This document shows positions 33,901 to 42,718 of a stretch of DNA of 64,000 nucleotides, piece after piece. Positions within the stretch are counted from its first letter, which is position 1; every line of letters starts with the position of its first letter. The stretch spans positions 1 through 64,000 of the forward strand of contig CAVWYD010000009.1 in NCBI GenBank assembly GCA_963759055.1, in the 5' to 3' direction. The notes under the pieces are model-generated. The model was not told where the DNA came from. It did no database searches and saw only the letters and a program-made list of their open reading frames with translations. The position numbers and the translations under genes were made by a program. The stretch is from Thiosocius sp963759055. Lineage in GTDB: Bacteria; Pseudomonadota; Gammaproteobacteria; Chromatiales; Chromatiaceae.

Positions 33901-36143
33901 ACGAAGACAACAGCCGTCTGATCACGCAGGCCGATCTGCTCGCCGGCAGCTCGGATACCGAGGGTGACACGCTGACCGCGATCAATCTGACGCTTTCCAG
34001 CGGCAGCGGTACGCTGACCGACAATCGGGACGGCACCTGGACTTTCGATCCGACGGCTGACTGGAGCTGGCGCTGTCGGCTTCACGTTCGACGTCGATGA
34101 CGGTACCGATACGACCGCGAACACCGCCGCACTGACGGTCGATCCGGTCAATGATGCCCCGACCGTCGTAGCCATCAATCTGGGCAACATCGATGAGGAC
34201 AACAGCCGCCTGATCACGCAGGCCGATCTGCTCGCCGGCAGCTCGGATACCGAGGGTGACACGCTGACCGCGATCAATCTGGCCCTGGCCAGTGGCAGCG
34301 GTACGCTGACCGACAACGGTGACGGCACCTGGACCTTTGATCCGACCGCTGACTGGAGCGGCGCTGTCGGCTTCACCTTCGACGTCGATGACGGTACCGA
34401 CACCACGGCGAACACCGCCGCGCTGACGGTCGATCCGGTCAACGATGCGCCGACCACGACACCGGTCACCCTGGTGGCGATTGGCGAGGACAGTGGTGCA
34501 CGCACGATCACCCAGGCCGAACTGCTGGCGAATGCCAGGACACCGAGGGTGATGGCATGACCGCGACCGGTCTTACGATCAGCGCCGGTGCCGGGACCCT
34601 GGTCGACAACCTGGACGGGACCTGGGATTACACCCCGGCCTGAATGACGACACCAACGTCAGCTTCAGCTACACGATCACGGATGGTAGCGACAACGATC
34701 GGCAGCCTCGGCCACGCTGGATATCACGCCGCTCAACAACACGCCGACCCTGGTCAACCCGATCCCGGATCAGTCGGCCACGGAGGATGTGGCGTTCAGC
34801 TTCCAGTTTGCCGCGGGGACCTTCAATGATGTCGATGCCGGTGACACCCTGAGCTACACCGCACAGCAGGCGGGTGGCACACCGCTGCCGGGCTGGCTGA
34901 GCTTTGATGGCTGCGACGCGGACCTTCTCCGGCACACCGCTCAACGCGGATGTCGGCGCGCTGAATATCGAGGTGACGGCAACCGACGGTGCCGGTGCGA
35001 CGGTGACCGACACCTTCGATCTGACGATCAGCAACGTCAACGATGCGCCGGTGCTGGGCAACAACCAGATGACCCTCGACTCGGGCGACATCGTGGTGCT
35101 GACGCCGGCCATGCTGTCTGCGACCGATGTCGACCATGCGGCAGGCGGCTTGCAGTTCACGGTCTCGGCGGTTTCCGGCGGCCAGTTCGAACTGACCAGC
35201 GCCATCGGGGTCGGCTATCTCCAGTTTCACCCAGGCCCAGGTGGTCGCCGGTGACGTGGTCTTCGTCGATGACGGTGACAATGTTGCACCCGCCTACAGT
35301 GTGACGGTGGGTGATACGGTCGACAGCGTCGGGCCCGGGGCCGCGACCATCGTGTTCAATCCGCCCACGGTCGTGACGACGGTCACACCGGCCCCCGAAC
35401 CTGTTCCGGTGATCGATCCGGCGCCTGTACCGGCCCCGGACCCGAAACCGATTGTCCCGGATCCGCCCAAGCCGGATCCCGACCCTGAGCCGGATCCCGA
35501 ACCTGAGCCCGAACCCGAACCCGAGCCAGAGCCGGATCCAGAGCCCGAAGACGAGCCGGTCGTCGGTGGTGGGGACGATGACCCGTCAACCTCTACGGCG
35601 GCAGGGGGCAGTTCCGTTGGTCCGGCGGCGATCGTCGACTTTGACTCGGGTAGCGAAGGTGGCTCTATCGAGGGGCTGCTGAAGAATCTGTTCGTGCGTC
35701 CGGCGGCCCTGACCGCGATGGCCCTGCAGAATTCCCTGCCGGGGTCGTTCGAGATCGATGCCCTGGCCAAAGAGGTGCGCGACGTATTGGCCTCCACCGA
35801 GTTCAATTCCAGCCTGGACCGCATGCGTGACGGCGTATCGGATGCAACGATCTTTCATCAGAGCGTGGTCGGCTCCAGTGTCGCGGTGACCACCGGTCTG
35901 TCGGTGGGATACGTGGCCTGGCTGGTGCGCGGCGGTGTGCTGCTCAGCACGGCGCTGTCATCCCTGCCGGCCTGGCAGTTCATCGACCCGCTGCCGGTGC
36001 TTGCGCGCACCCGGGACGGCGAAGACGGTGATGACGACTCGTTGCAGTCGATCATTAAGGAACAGTCCGAGCGGGCCGCTAACAGGGCGAAGGAAGCGGA
36101 CGAGAAAAACGCTGCTGATGGCGCCTTGGGGCACAGCGGATAG
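27988..36143 (+). CDS. giant LEPR-XLL / DUF4347 surface protein (~2,700 aa; module B, gene 4), many frameshifts
   Basis: Order by base position: Lys/Arg-rich N-terminus and LEPR-XLL variant (VEPMEPRVLLSAD, ~28042); DUF4347 (~28210-28690, IHIISHGAAGQ, DILIYGCDLAAD); DNRLRE-like domain (~28740-29280); the beta domain shared with module A (~29480-30190); CSLREA-like motif (ISLREAITAAN); right-handed beta-helix (~30380-31150); a MAM/jelly-roll-like segment (~31880-32345); cadherin-like and VCBS units (~32400-34740); CADG-like (34745-35050) and CSPG-like units; a Pro/Asp/Glu linker (35370-35585); and the C-terminal domain with VGYVAWLVRGGV and FIDPLPVLA. At least twelve frame breaks occur (e.g. 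near 28685, 28970, 29258, 31190, 31770, 33010, 34070, 34540, 34910, 35225). The last ~300 residues are in one frame. Only 4 bases separate the stop from the sensor-kinase start. Confidence 0.83.
33232..34450 (+). repeat. two VCBS units and tandem cadherin-like units inside the second giant gene
   Basis: Two ~306-bp VCBS units start near 33237 and 33546 (VPVITGD(T/I)SGSVSEDDAATL). They are followed by ~294-bp units starting near 33865 and 34160 (INEDNSRLITQADLLAGSSD / IDEDNSRLITQADLLAGSSD), nearly identical in DNA, and a more diverged third unit from ~34450. The first 294-bp unit has a frame break near 34070 (DWSWRCRLHV where the second unit reads DWSGAVGFTF). Confidence 0.85.
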
Positions 36144-36147
36144 AGCC

Positions 36148-39078
36148 ATGATCAAGTTAAATGCCAAGTCAAGAATCGCGCTGGGCCAGGTGGGTCTGCT
36201 CGCGAGCGTATTGCTTGGCGCCAGTTTCTTCGGCCTGATCCCGGATCAGCGCATGAGCATCCGTGAAGGGCGCGCGGCACTCGCCGAGGCGCTTGCGGCC
36301 AATAGCTCTGCGTTGGTCACCGATAAGGATCTGCGGCGGCTCGAAAATGATCTCAATTTCGTCGTCGAACGCAACGAAGATCTGTTGTCCGCCGGACTGC
36401 GGACGAAGGAAGGGCAGCTCATCGCCACTGTCGGACCACATGAGGAAAAATGGCGACGCCTCGAAAGCGATCTGTCGACCGACAGTCAGGTCAAGGTGCC
36501 TATCTGGGCCGGTAGATCCGAATGGGGCTATGTCGAGCTGCGATTCCGTCCCCTGATCGTCGAGGGATGGCTGGGACTGGTTCTGGACCCGTTGGTCATA
36601 TTGATCGGCTTCGTCGCTGTGTTCAGTTTCGTCGCCTTCTATTTCTATCTCGGCAAGATGCTCAAGCATCTGGACCCGTCGCAGGCGATACCGGGCCGGG
36701 TGCGATCGGCGCTGGATACCATGGCGGAAGGCCTGCTGGTGCTCGACAACAAGGAACAGATCGTGCTGGCCAACCGCGCCTTCGGTACCCTGTTGAACAA
36801 ACCGGCTGATGAACTGCTCGGCGTGAAGCTGTCCGCGCTCCCCTGGAGCGATGCAGACGGTGAGCCGCTGACGGAGGACGACCGCCCCTGGCGGCGCGCG
36901 CTGCGTAGCGGGCAGGCCGAGGTCAATCAGCGTGTCCGACTGACCCTGCCGGATGAGTCGCGTCTGACCTTCATGATCAACTGTTCTCCGGTGCTGGGCG
37001 GTGGAAAGTCGCATGCCGGCGTGTTGGTGAGTTTCGACGATGTGACCCTGCTCGAGGAGCAGGAGGTCGAACTGGTCAGGTCGAAAGAGGAGGCCGAAGC
37101 GGCCAACCAGGCCAAGAGCGCCTTCCTGGCGAATATGAGCCACGAGATCCGCACCCCGATGAACGCCATCCTGGGCTTCACCGAGTTGTTGCGGCGCGGC
37201 TTCACCCAGGACGAGGAGGAAAACCGCCGACATCTGGAGACGATCCATTCCAGCGGCAGACACCTGCTTGAGTTGATCAATGACATCCTCGATCTGTCCA
37301 AGGTCGAGGCCGGCCGGATCGAGGTCGAGGCGATTGAATTCGACCCCTATCGCGTGATCCAGGAAGTGGTCAAGGTCCTGGGAATCAAGGCCAGGGAAAA
37401 AGGCATTGCGCTTGAACTGGATATCCAGGGCGAGGTTCCGGTGGCCATCCAGAGCGACCCGGCGCGGTTGCGCCAGATCGTGACCAACCTGGTGGGCAAT
37501 GCGATCAAGTTCACCGAGCAGGGGGGCGTCGAGGTCCAGATCAGGGCCGGATCCAGTGATGGTGTCATCGGATTCGACATGGACGTGGTCGACACCGGCG
37601 TCGGTATGCCAGCCGATGCATTGGACAGGATCTTTGAGGCCTTTGTTCAGGCCGACACCTCGGTGACCCGAAAGTTTGGTGGCACCGGTTTGGGTCTGGC
37701 GATCAGCCGAAAGTTTGCGCGGGCGCTGGGTGGCGATATCACGGTCGACAGCGAGTTCGGCAAGGGCAGCCGCTTCAAGGTGCATCTGGCCGGTGGGCCT
37801 GCAGCGGATGTCGAATGGATTGAAGGCGAACAGGCATTGTCGCAACTGGGCGAGGCACAGATCGATCAGTCAACAGGCTGGTCCTTCCCCGATGCCCATA
37901 TCCTGGTGGTCGACGACGGTCCCGAAAACCGCGAGCTGGTCAAGCTGGTTCTGGAAAACTATGGGCTCCGGGTCGACGAGGCTGAGAATGGCCAGGTGGG
38001 CGTGGATATGGCCACGGCGACACAGTATGACGTCGTCCTCATGGACGTACAGATGCCCGTCATGGATGGCTTCACGGCCACCCGGACCTTGCGTGACAAG
38101 GGCATGCAGGTGCCGATCATTGCGCTTACCGCAAATGCCATGAAGGGCTTCGAACAGGAGTGCCTCGACGTCGGTTACTCCGATTACTTTACCAAGCCCA
38201 TTGATATCGACAGCTTCGTGGCCAAGCTGGCCGAGATTCTCGGGGCGCAGGCAGTCTCGCACGAACAGGCAGAGAAGCTCGCCGCCAGCCGCAGGCGCAG
38301 TCCACGATCCGTTGAACATACGTCTGAAAATGCTCCGCCCATTGTCTCGAAACTGGACGCGAAAGACGGCCAGTTTGCCCTCCTCGCATCGCGCTTCGCC
38401 GAGCGCCTGGGAGGCAAGCTGGATGAGATGGGCGAGGTATGGCAGCAGCGTGATTATCAGGCGCTGGCTGACCTGGCACATTGGCTGAAGGGGGCGGGCG
38501 GTACCGTCGGGTTTGATGAATTCACTGTGCCGGCACGCGCACTCGAATCGGCCGCCAAGGCCCAAGATGACACGGGCATCGGTGCTGCCCTGGGGCAGCT
38601 GCATGACGTAGCAGGCCGAATTCCGGGGGTGACCCTGTCGGACAGGCCGGCAGAACTACTGGCGCCGGCGGAACAGAGCAACGGGAAAAATGCCCCGGCG
38701 GAGGCTCAGCTTGATGAGCCTGCGGGTGAGCCGATTGTCTCCCGACTGGCCGGACATCCACGCATGCAGATCCTGATCGATAGCTTTGTATCACAACTGC
38801 TCGAGGCGGACGGTGTCATGCAGGCCGCGTGGCAGGCGGAAGACTTCGAATCGCTGGCCAAGCGCGCGCGTTGGCTCAAGGGCTCGGCCGGCACCCTTGG
38901 TTTCGATGTGTTTACCGAGCCTGCCGAGGAACTGGAATCCTGTATTGGAACCCTTGATCGGAACCGCATTCCGGAATTGCTGGATCAGATTCACATTTTT
39001 GTAACACGGGTTCAGAAAGGCGCAGAGCCGGTCGATACACAAACTGACGCGGCAGCTGCCGGCGTTGTCGGTGGATGA
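36148..39078 (+). CDS. hybrid sensor histidine kinase, PAS-HisKA-HATPase-REC-Hpt-Hpt (module B, gene 5)
   Basis: 976 residues, intact. ATG 36148 is 4 bases after the giant-gene stop. Two membrane helices bracket a periplasmic domain like that of the module A GGDEF-EAL sensor (LVERNEDLLSAGLR here, LQERNENVLSVGLR there). The PAS domain follows (VRSALDTMAEGLLVLDNKEQ). HisKA has its phospho-histidine at H332 (MSHEIRTPMNAILGF), HATPase keeps NLVGNAIKF, DTGVGMP and GGTGLGLAIS, and REC has the acceptor D633 (VVLMDVQMPVMDG). Two Hpt-like domains end the protein: the first has H778 (AHWLKGAGGTVGF), but the second has R908 at that position (ARWLKGSAGTLGF) and cannot be phosphorylated there. The likely partner is the REC-GGDEF-EAL protein 17 bases downstream. 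Confidence 0.93.
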   Translation: MIKLNAKSRIALGQVGLLASVLLGASFFGLIPDQRMSIREGRAALAEALAANSSALVTDKDLRRLENDLNFVVERNEDLLSAGLRTKEGQLIATVGPHEEKWRRLESDLSTDSQVKVPIWAGRSEWGYVELRFRPLIVEGWLGLVLDPLVILIGFVAVFSFVAFYFYLGKMLKHLDPSQAIPGRVRSALDTMAEGLLVLDNKEQIVLANRAFGTLLNKPADELLGVKLSALPWSDADGEPLTEDDRPWRRALRSGQAEVNQRVRLTLPDESRLTFMINCSPVLGGGKSHAGVLVSFDDVTLLEEQEVELVRSKEEAEAANQAKSAFLANMSHEIRTPMNAILGFTELLRRGFTQDEEENRRHLETIHSSGRHLLELINDILDLSKVEAGRIEVEAIEFDPYRVIQEVVKVLGIKAREKGIALELDIQGEVPVAIQSDPARLRQIVTNLVGNAIKFTEQGGVEVQIRAGSSDGVIGFDMDVVDTGVGMPADALDRIFEAFVQADTSVTRKFGGTGLGLAISRKFARALGGDITVDSEFGKGSRFKVHLAGGPAADVEWIEGEQALSQLGEAQIDQSTGWSFPDAHILVVDDGPENRELVKLVLENYGLRVDEAENGQVGVDMATATQYDVVLMDVQMPVMDGFTATRTLRDKGMQVPIIALTANAMKGFEQECLDVGYSDYFTKPIDIDSFVAKLAEILGAQAVSHEQAEKLAASRRRSPRSVEHTSENAPPIVSKLDAKDGQFALLASRFAERLGGKLDEMGEVWQQRDYQALADLAHWLKGAGGTVGFDEFTVPARALESAAKAQDDTGIGAALGQLHDVAGRIPGVTLSDRPAELLAPAEQSNGKNAPAEAQLDEPAGEPIVSRLAGHPRMQILIDSFVSQLLEADGVMQAAWQAEDFESLAKRARWLKGSAGTLGFDVFTEPAEELESCIGTLDRNRIPELLDQIHIFVTRVQKGAEPVDTQTDAAAAGVVGG

Positions 39079-39095
39079 GTATCCAAGGGACATAG

Positions 39096-40922
39096 ATGTT
39101 AAACCTAGACCAATCAATGCTGGCGCCAGATGAACCTGCAGACGATGATCTGCAGTCGGTTCGGTCCGACCAGGGTTACAAGCTGGGCGATGACTTCGAA
39201 CAGATGAAAAACGCGACCATCATGATGGTCGACGATGAGCCGATCACCATGGAAGTGGTTCGGACCTTTCTGGAAGACGCGGGTTACCGCAAATTCATCC
39301 TCGTGGAGGATTCCACGCAGGCCATGGACAAACTGCGTGAGCATCGGCCCGACGTGCTGCTGCTCGATGTCGTGATGCCCAAGGTCACGGGTTTTGACAT
39401 TCTCGGCATGTTGCGCGAAGAACCCGAATTTGCGCATATGCCGGTGATCATTCTCACCTCATCCTCGGATGCAGTGACCAAGCTGGAGGCGCTCGATAAG
39501 GGAGCATCAGACTTTCTTTCGAAGCCGGTCGACCCGAGTGAACTGGCACTGCGGGTGCGCAACACCCTTGGGGCCAAGGCCTACCAGGACCAACTGGCCT
39601 ATTACGATGTTCTGACCAACCTGCCCAACCGACGGCTGTTCGCGGATCGTACCGGCTGGGCGATCGAAACCGCGCAGCGCGAGGACAGCCGGGTTGCGGT
39701 CCTGCATGTGGTTTTCGATGAGTTCAAGCGTGTCACCGATACCCTGGGCCCCAAGATCGGGGATGAGGTGTTGAAGCAGCTGGCCCAGCGCCTGGTCGAG
39801 AACGTCAGAGGATCTGACTCCGTAAGTCACGATGCTTCAGATGCCGAATCCTGGTTGGACGTGTTCAACCTGGGTGGCGCCGATTTTTCGATCCTGGCAC
39901 CCAACGTGAAGAGCCTGACAAGTGCTGCCATTATCGGTCGTCGTATTATCGAGGCGATGCGGGAGCCGTTGAATGCAGACGGAACCGATGTCTACCTGAA
40001 CCCCAGCGTCGGCATCGCCGGTTACCCGGACGATGGCCAGGACGCGGCCACCCTCTTGAAACGGGCAGTGGCTGCCAGCGCCCAGGTAAACAACGGCGAG
40101 CGTCTGAAGTTCTATTCCGCTGATATGAACCAGGCCGCTCTGGCGCGTCTGCGTCTCGAAGCCGACCTGCGGCATGCGTTGGAGCACAACGAGTTTCGAC
40201 TGCTTTATCAACCCAAGGTAGATATGTCGACAGGCAGGATTATCGGCGCCGAGGCGCTGGTCCGCTGGGAAAGGGAAGGCGGGGTAATCGTTCCCCCCAT
40301 GGATTTCATCCCGGTGGCCGAAGAGACCGGCCTGATCCTGGAAATCGGCGAGCGAGTCTTTGGCGAGGCCTGCAGGCAGCTGGCACGCTGGCGCGACAAG
40401 GGGATGGACCTGAGTGTATCCGTCAATATCTCGGCCCGTCAGTTCTTCGAGGGTGATCTTGTCGCACTGGTGAGCTCGACGATGGCCGAGACGGACATCG
40501 ATCCCTCGCGGCTGATCATCGAGGTGACCGAGACGCTCCTCATGGATCGCGTCGATGTCGCCATAAATACCCTGCATGAGCTGCGTAAGCTCGGTCTTGG
40601 AATCTCCATTGATGACTTCGGGACCGGTTATTCCTCTCTAAGCTATCTCAAACGTTTCAAGGTTGATGAGGTCAAGATCGACCGCTCGTTCCTCATAGAT
40701 GTTGCGAGATCGCGTGAGGACAGGGCGCTGATTACTGCCGTGACCTATCTCAGCCATAAACTCGGTGCCCGGGTTTGTGCTGAGGGCGTCGAGGATGAGG
40801 CGCAGCTCAAGTTTCTGAAGAAAGTGAAGTGTGACGAATACCAGGGCTTTATCTGCAGCCGCCCGGTCAGCCCAGGTGCGTTCGCAGATCTGTTCAAAAA
40901 TATCAACAGCAAGGCTGACTGA
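39096..40922 (+). CDS. REC-GGDEF-EAL response regulator (module B, gene 6)
   Basis: 608 residues, intact, ATG 39096. An N-terminal REC domain (IMMVDDEPITMEVVRTFLED; acceptor Asp in LLLDVVMPK; TSSSDAVTKLEALDKGASDF) precedes a degenerate GGDEF domain (GGADF near residue 259; LHVVFDEFKRV in place of DIDxFK). The EAL domain keeps AEALVRWER (~385), DDFGTGYSSLSYLKRFKVDE (~506) and CAEGVEDEAQ. It is therefore most likely a phosphorylation-controlled c-di-GMP phosphodiesterase. Its position directly after the hybrid kinase suggests that the kinase's functional Hpt domain passes phosphate to this REC domain, lowering c-di-GMP when the sensor fires (inference). Confidence 0.92.
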   Translation: MLNLDQSMLAPDEPADDDLQSVRSDQGYKLGDDFEQMKNATIMMVDDEPITMEVVRTFLEDAGYRKFILVEDSTQAMDKLREHRPDVLLLDVVMPKVTGFDILGMLREEPEFAHMPVIILTSSSDAVTKLEALDKGASDFLSKPVDPSELALRVRNTLGAKAYQDQLAYYDVLTNLPNRRLFADRTGWAIETAQREDSRVAVLHVVFDEFKRVTDTLGPKIGDEVLKQLAQRLVENVRGSDSVSHDASDAESWLDVFNLGGADFSILAPNVKSLTSAAIIGRRIIEAMREPLNADGTDVYLNPSVGIAGYPDDGQDAATLLKRAVAASAQVNNGERLKFYSADMNQAALARLRLEADLRHALEHNEFRLLYQPKVDMSTGRIIGAEALVRWEREGGVIVPPMDFIPVAEETGLILEIGERVFGEACRQLARWRDKGMDLSVSVNISARQFFEGDLVALVSSTMAETDIDPSRLIIEVTETLLMDRVDVAINTLHELRKLGLGISIDDFGTGYSSLSYLKRFKVDEVKIDRSFLIDVARSREDRALITAVTYLSHKLGARVCAEGVEDEAQLKFLKKVKCDEYQGFICSRPVSPGAFADLFKNINSKAD

Positions 40923-40943
40923 GCCTTCTTTTCTATTCAGAGT

Positions 40944-40990
40944 TGCAGGGCAGGCTATGCCTGCCGATGTCGGGCGCAGCCCGACCTACA
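40944..40990. repeat. dispersed palindromic repeat (copy 4), possible bidirectional terminator
   Basis: GCAGGGCAGGCTATGCCTGCC is followed by GTCGGGCGCAGCCCGACCTAC, the same pair of hairpins as at 21764, between the convergent ends of the EAL gene (40922) and the DUF2779 gene (41015). Confidence 0.65.
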
Positions 40991-41014
40991 CCCTCTGCAT
41001 TTCCGTCGATCCCC

Positions 41015-42472
41015 TCAGCAGGTCTCAAAAAACCATACGATTCTCACCATCGCCAGGGTATCCAGCTGACAGTATTCCCTTAACTGATTCGACAGCTTGC
41101 GTCGTTGTTCGGCCGGGGTGTCTGCATCGATAAGTTTTTCGTAGGCCAGTTGAGCACCGACACCGTCTTGCACATCGCCCATTCCGTCGTAGCTGAGTTC
41201 GGGCGCTACCGTGGGCAACACGGCCTTGAGTGAGTAAGAACCTTTCATTGCCGGGTGGTAGTAGTGTGCTTTTATCAGGGGCAGCAGGTCGAACAGGCGC
41301 TCGGCCAGCCCGTGCAGCTGTTCTGCCAGGTCCGGGAAGCGCGCGGCCAGTTGATGGATGACAGTTCTTTCATAACGGCTGTAGGTGAATATCGGACCTT
41401 CACTGCCCAGCGCGTCGACCAGGGCCTCGGCGCACGCGCGCATCGGTGCCTCTCCGCTGCTGTCGAGGAACTCGGCGTGCTGCAGTTGACCGGGAGCCGA
41501 TTCGATGTGACCGGACCACTGAAACGGAAGCTGCTGGTAAGGGCGGGTGCCGGCCCATCTTGGGATGGCGAACTGGATAGCCTCGAAATCGAGGTAATAA
41601 CGCGGGCAGGGCAGGGATCTCAGAGCGTTGCCGAGTTCGGGCGCGATGTAGGGTTCGCCGCTCAGCGTGGCCTGACGCACGCGCTGCTGCAGCGGTTTGT
41701 GCAGACGACCGTCGGGGATATCGCGTATGTCCTCTATGCCTTCCGCCAACAGTTCGTTGATGATGCGGCCCCCGCCCGGCAAAAGACTGATCGGGTATTC
41801 TGTTGCCGGCGGGCTGCAATGCGCGATGAATGGACAGGAAAAAGGCCGGGTGCAATGAGGGCCGGTCGCGATATCGGGTTCACTGGCCAGGGACAGGGTT
41901 TCCAGCCCCTCATCGATCCATCCCGGGACCGCCGGCACAAGATCCGCGATGCGTTCGGTCACATCCACGTGTTTCAGCAGCCCCGAATAATCGCCATCAC
42001 CCCGGTAAACGAAACGCGTGTCGATATGCGCCAGCAGGGTTCGCTGCACAGGGTGTCCGGCCTGCGAAATCACCCAGCTCTGTACCGCACAATCAACCAG
42101 GTGGTGCGGTTTGAGCCGGGTCGAGGATTTCACCTCCGTGAGTTCGAAACCGTCTTGGGTTTTTCTGAAGATGTCGGCACGCACCGATACCCGATGTGAG
42201 CTGAAGGTGGCCTCGAACAGCGGGCTATGCGGGCTGCGGGCGAGGTGTGCGCCGGTAAAAGCAATCGCATCCTGCAATGCCAGTTTCTCGTCGATGAGCA
42301 CGCCATCAGGATACAATCGGCGAATCAGGGCATTGAGCTGCTGACCCTGGGCAAAGCGCTGTAGGGTGCTGGCGCCGTAGATCTGCAGGTCTGGCCGGTT
42401 GGCCTCGAGCCAAAGTCGTCGTCGGCATTGACGGACTGCGATGAGACGGGATTTTGAGAGCATCTGGGGCAA
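41015..42472 (-). CDS. DUF2779 protein, Cas4-like nuclease plus RNase H-like domain
   Basis: 485 residues. The N-terminal half starts with LSKSRLIAVRQCRRRLWLEA, the signature of Cas4-like PD-(D/E)XK nucleases, and has VRADIFRK...ELTEVKSSTRLK as a candidate D-EVK active site. Cysteines that could hold an Fe-S cluster are visible (RQC; CTRPFSCPFIAHC). The C-terminal DUF2779 part begins with YYLDFEAIQFAIP, a DxE pattern like DEDD exonucleases, with TYSRYERTVI further on. TTG 42472 is favoured because AGGAAGAG lies nine bases upstream; ATG 42463 is the alternative. Activity is predicted from fold patterns only; substrate and role are unknown. It is convergent with module B and not obviously part of it. 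Confidence 0.85.
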   Translation of the reverse strand: MPQMLSKSRLIAVRQCRRRLWLEANRPDLQIYGASTLQRFAQGQQLNALIRRLYPDGVLIDEKLALQDAIAFTGAHLARSPHSPLFEATFSSHRVSVRADIFRKTQDGFELTEVKSSTRLKPHHLVDCAVQSWVISQAGHPVQRTLLAHIDTRFVYRGDGDYSGLLKHVDVTERIADLVPAVPGWIDEGLETLSLASEPDIATGPHCTRPFSCPFIAHCSPPATEYPISLLPGGGRIINELLAEGIEDIRDIPDGRLHKPLQQRVRQATLSGEPYIAPELGNALRSLPCPRYYLDFEAIQFAIPRWAGTRPYQQLPFQWSGHIESAPGQLQHAEFLDSSGEAPMRACAEALVDALGSEGPIFTYSRYERTVIHQLAARFPDLAEQLHGLAERLFDLLPLIKAHYYHPAMKGSYSLKAVLPTVAPELSYDGMGDVQDGVGAQLAYEKLIDADTPAEQRRKLSNQLREYCQLDTLAMVRIVWFFETC

Positions 42473-42590
42473 GGGCTGTATCTCTTCCTGTCATGGCCAG
42501 GCTGCGAAATGCATGAAGGTGGACACGTGTATCGAGGTTGGTGCTACCCAGGAAGGCGATTGACTGAATCCTGCCGTTATTTTCGCAATC

Positions 42591-42641
42591 GTAGGGCATG
42601 CTGCGCCTGCGGTTCGGCGTCGGGCACAGCCGGACCTGCAC
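42591..42641. repeat. dispersed palindromic repeat (copy 5, diverged)
   Basis: GTAGGGCATGCTGCGCCTGC and GTCGGGCACAGCCGGACCTGC lie in the 246-base gap between the divergent DUF2779 and HD genes. Hairpin arms carry mismatches. Confidence 0.55.
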
Positions 42642-42718
42642 GTTTGCAGTTGCGCCCTGATTACCAAAAGATCGACGGCGTTGCTTGAGCTTACTCCAAA
42701 GGAGCGAGGGAGATTTAA

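Noticed and set aside
36169..37845. 558-residue open frame on the minus strand
   Set aside because: Antisense shadow of the intact hybrid histidine kinase; no recognisable protein.
2415..40922. An ABC transporter or TolC gene within the LEPR-XLL modules
   Set aside because: I looked for Walker A/LSGGQ and TolC-like sequence in all long frames on both strands and found none; partners, if needed, are elsewhere in the genome.
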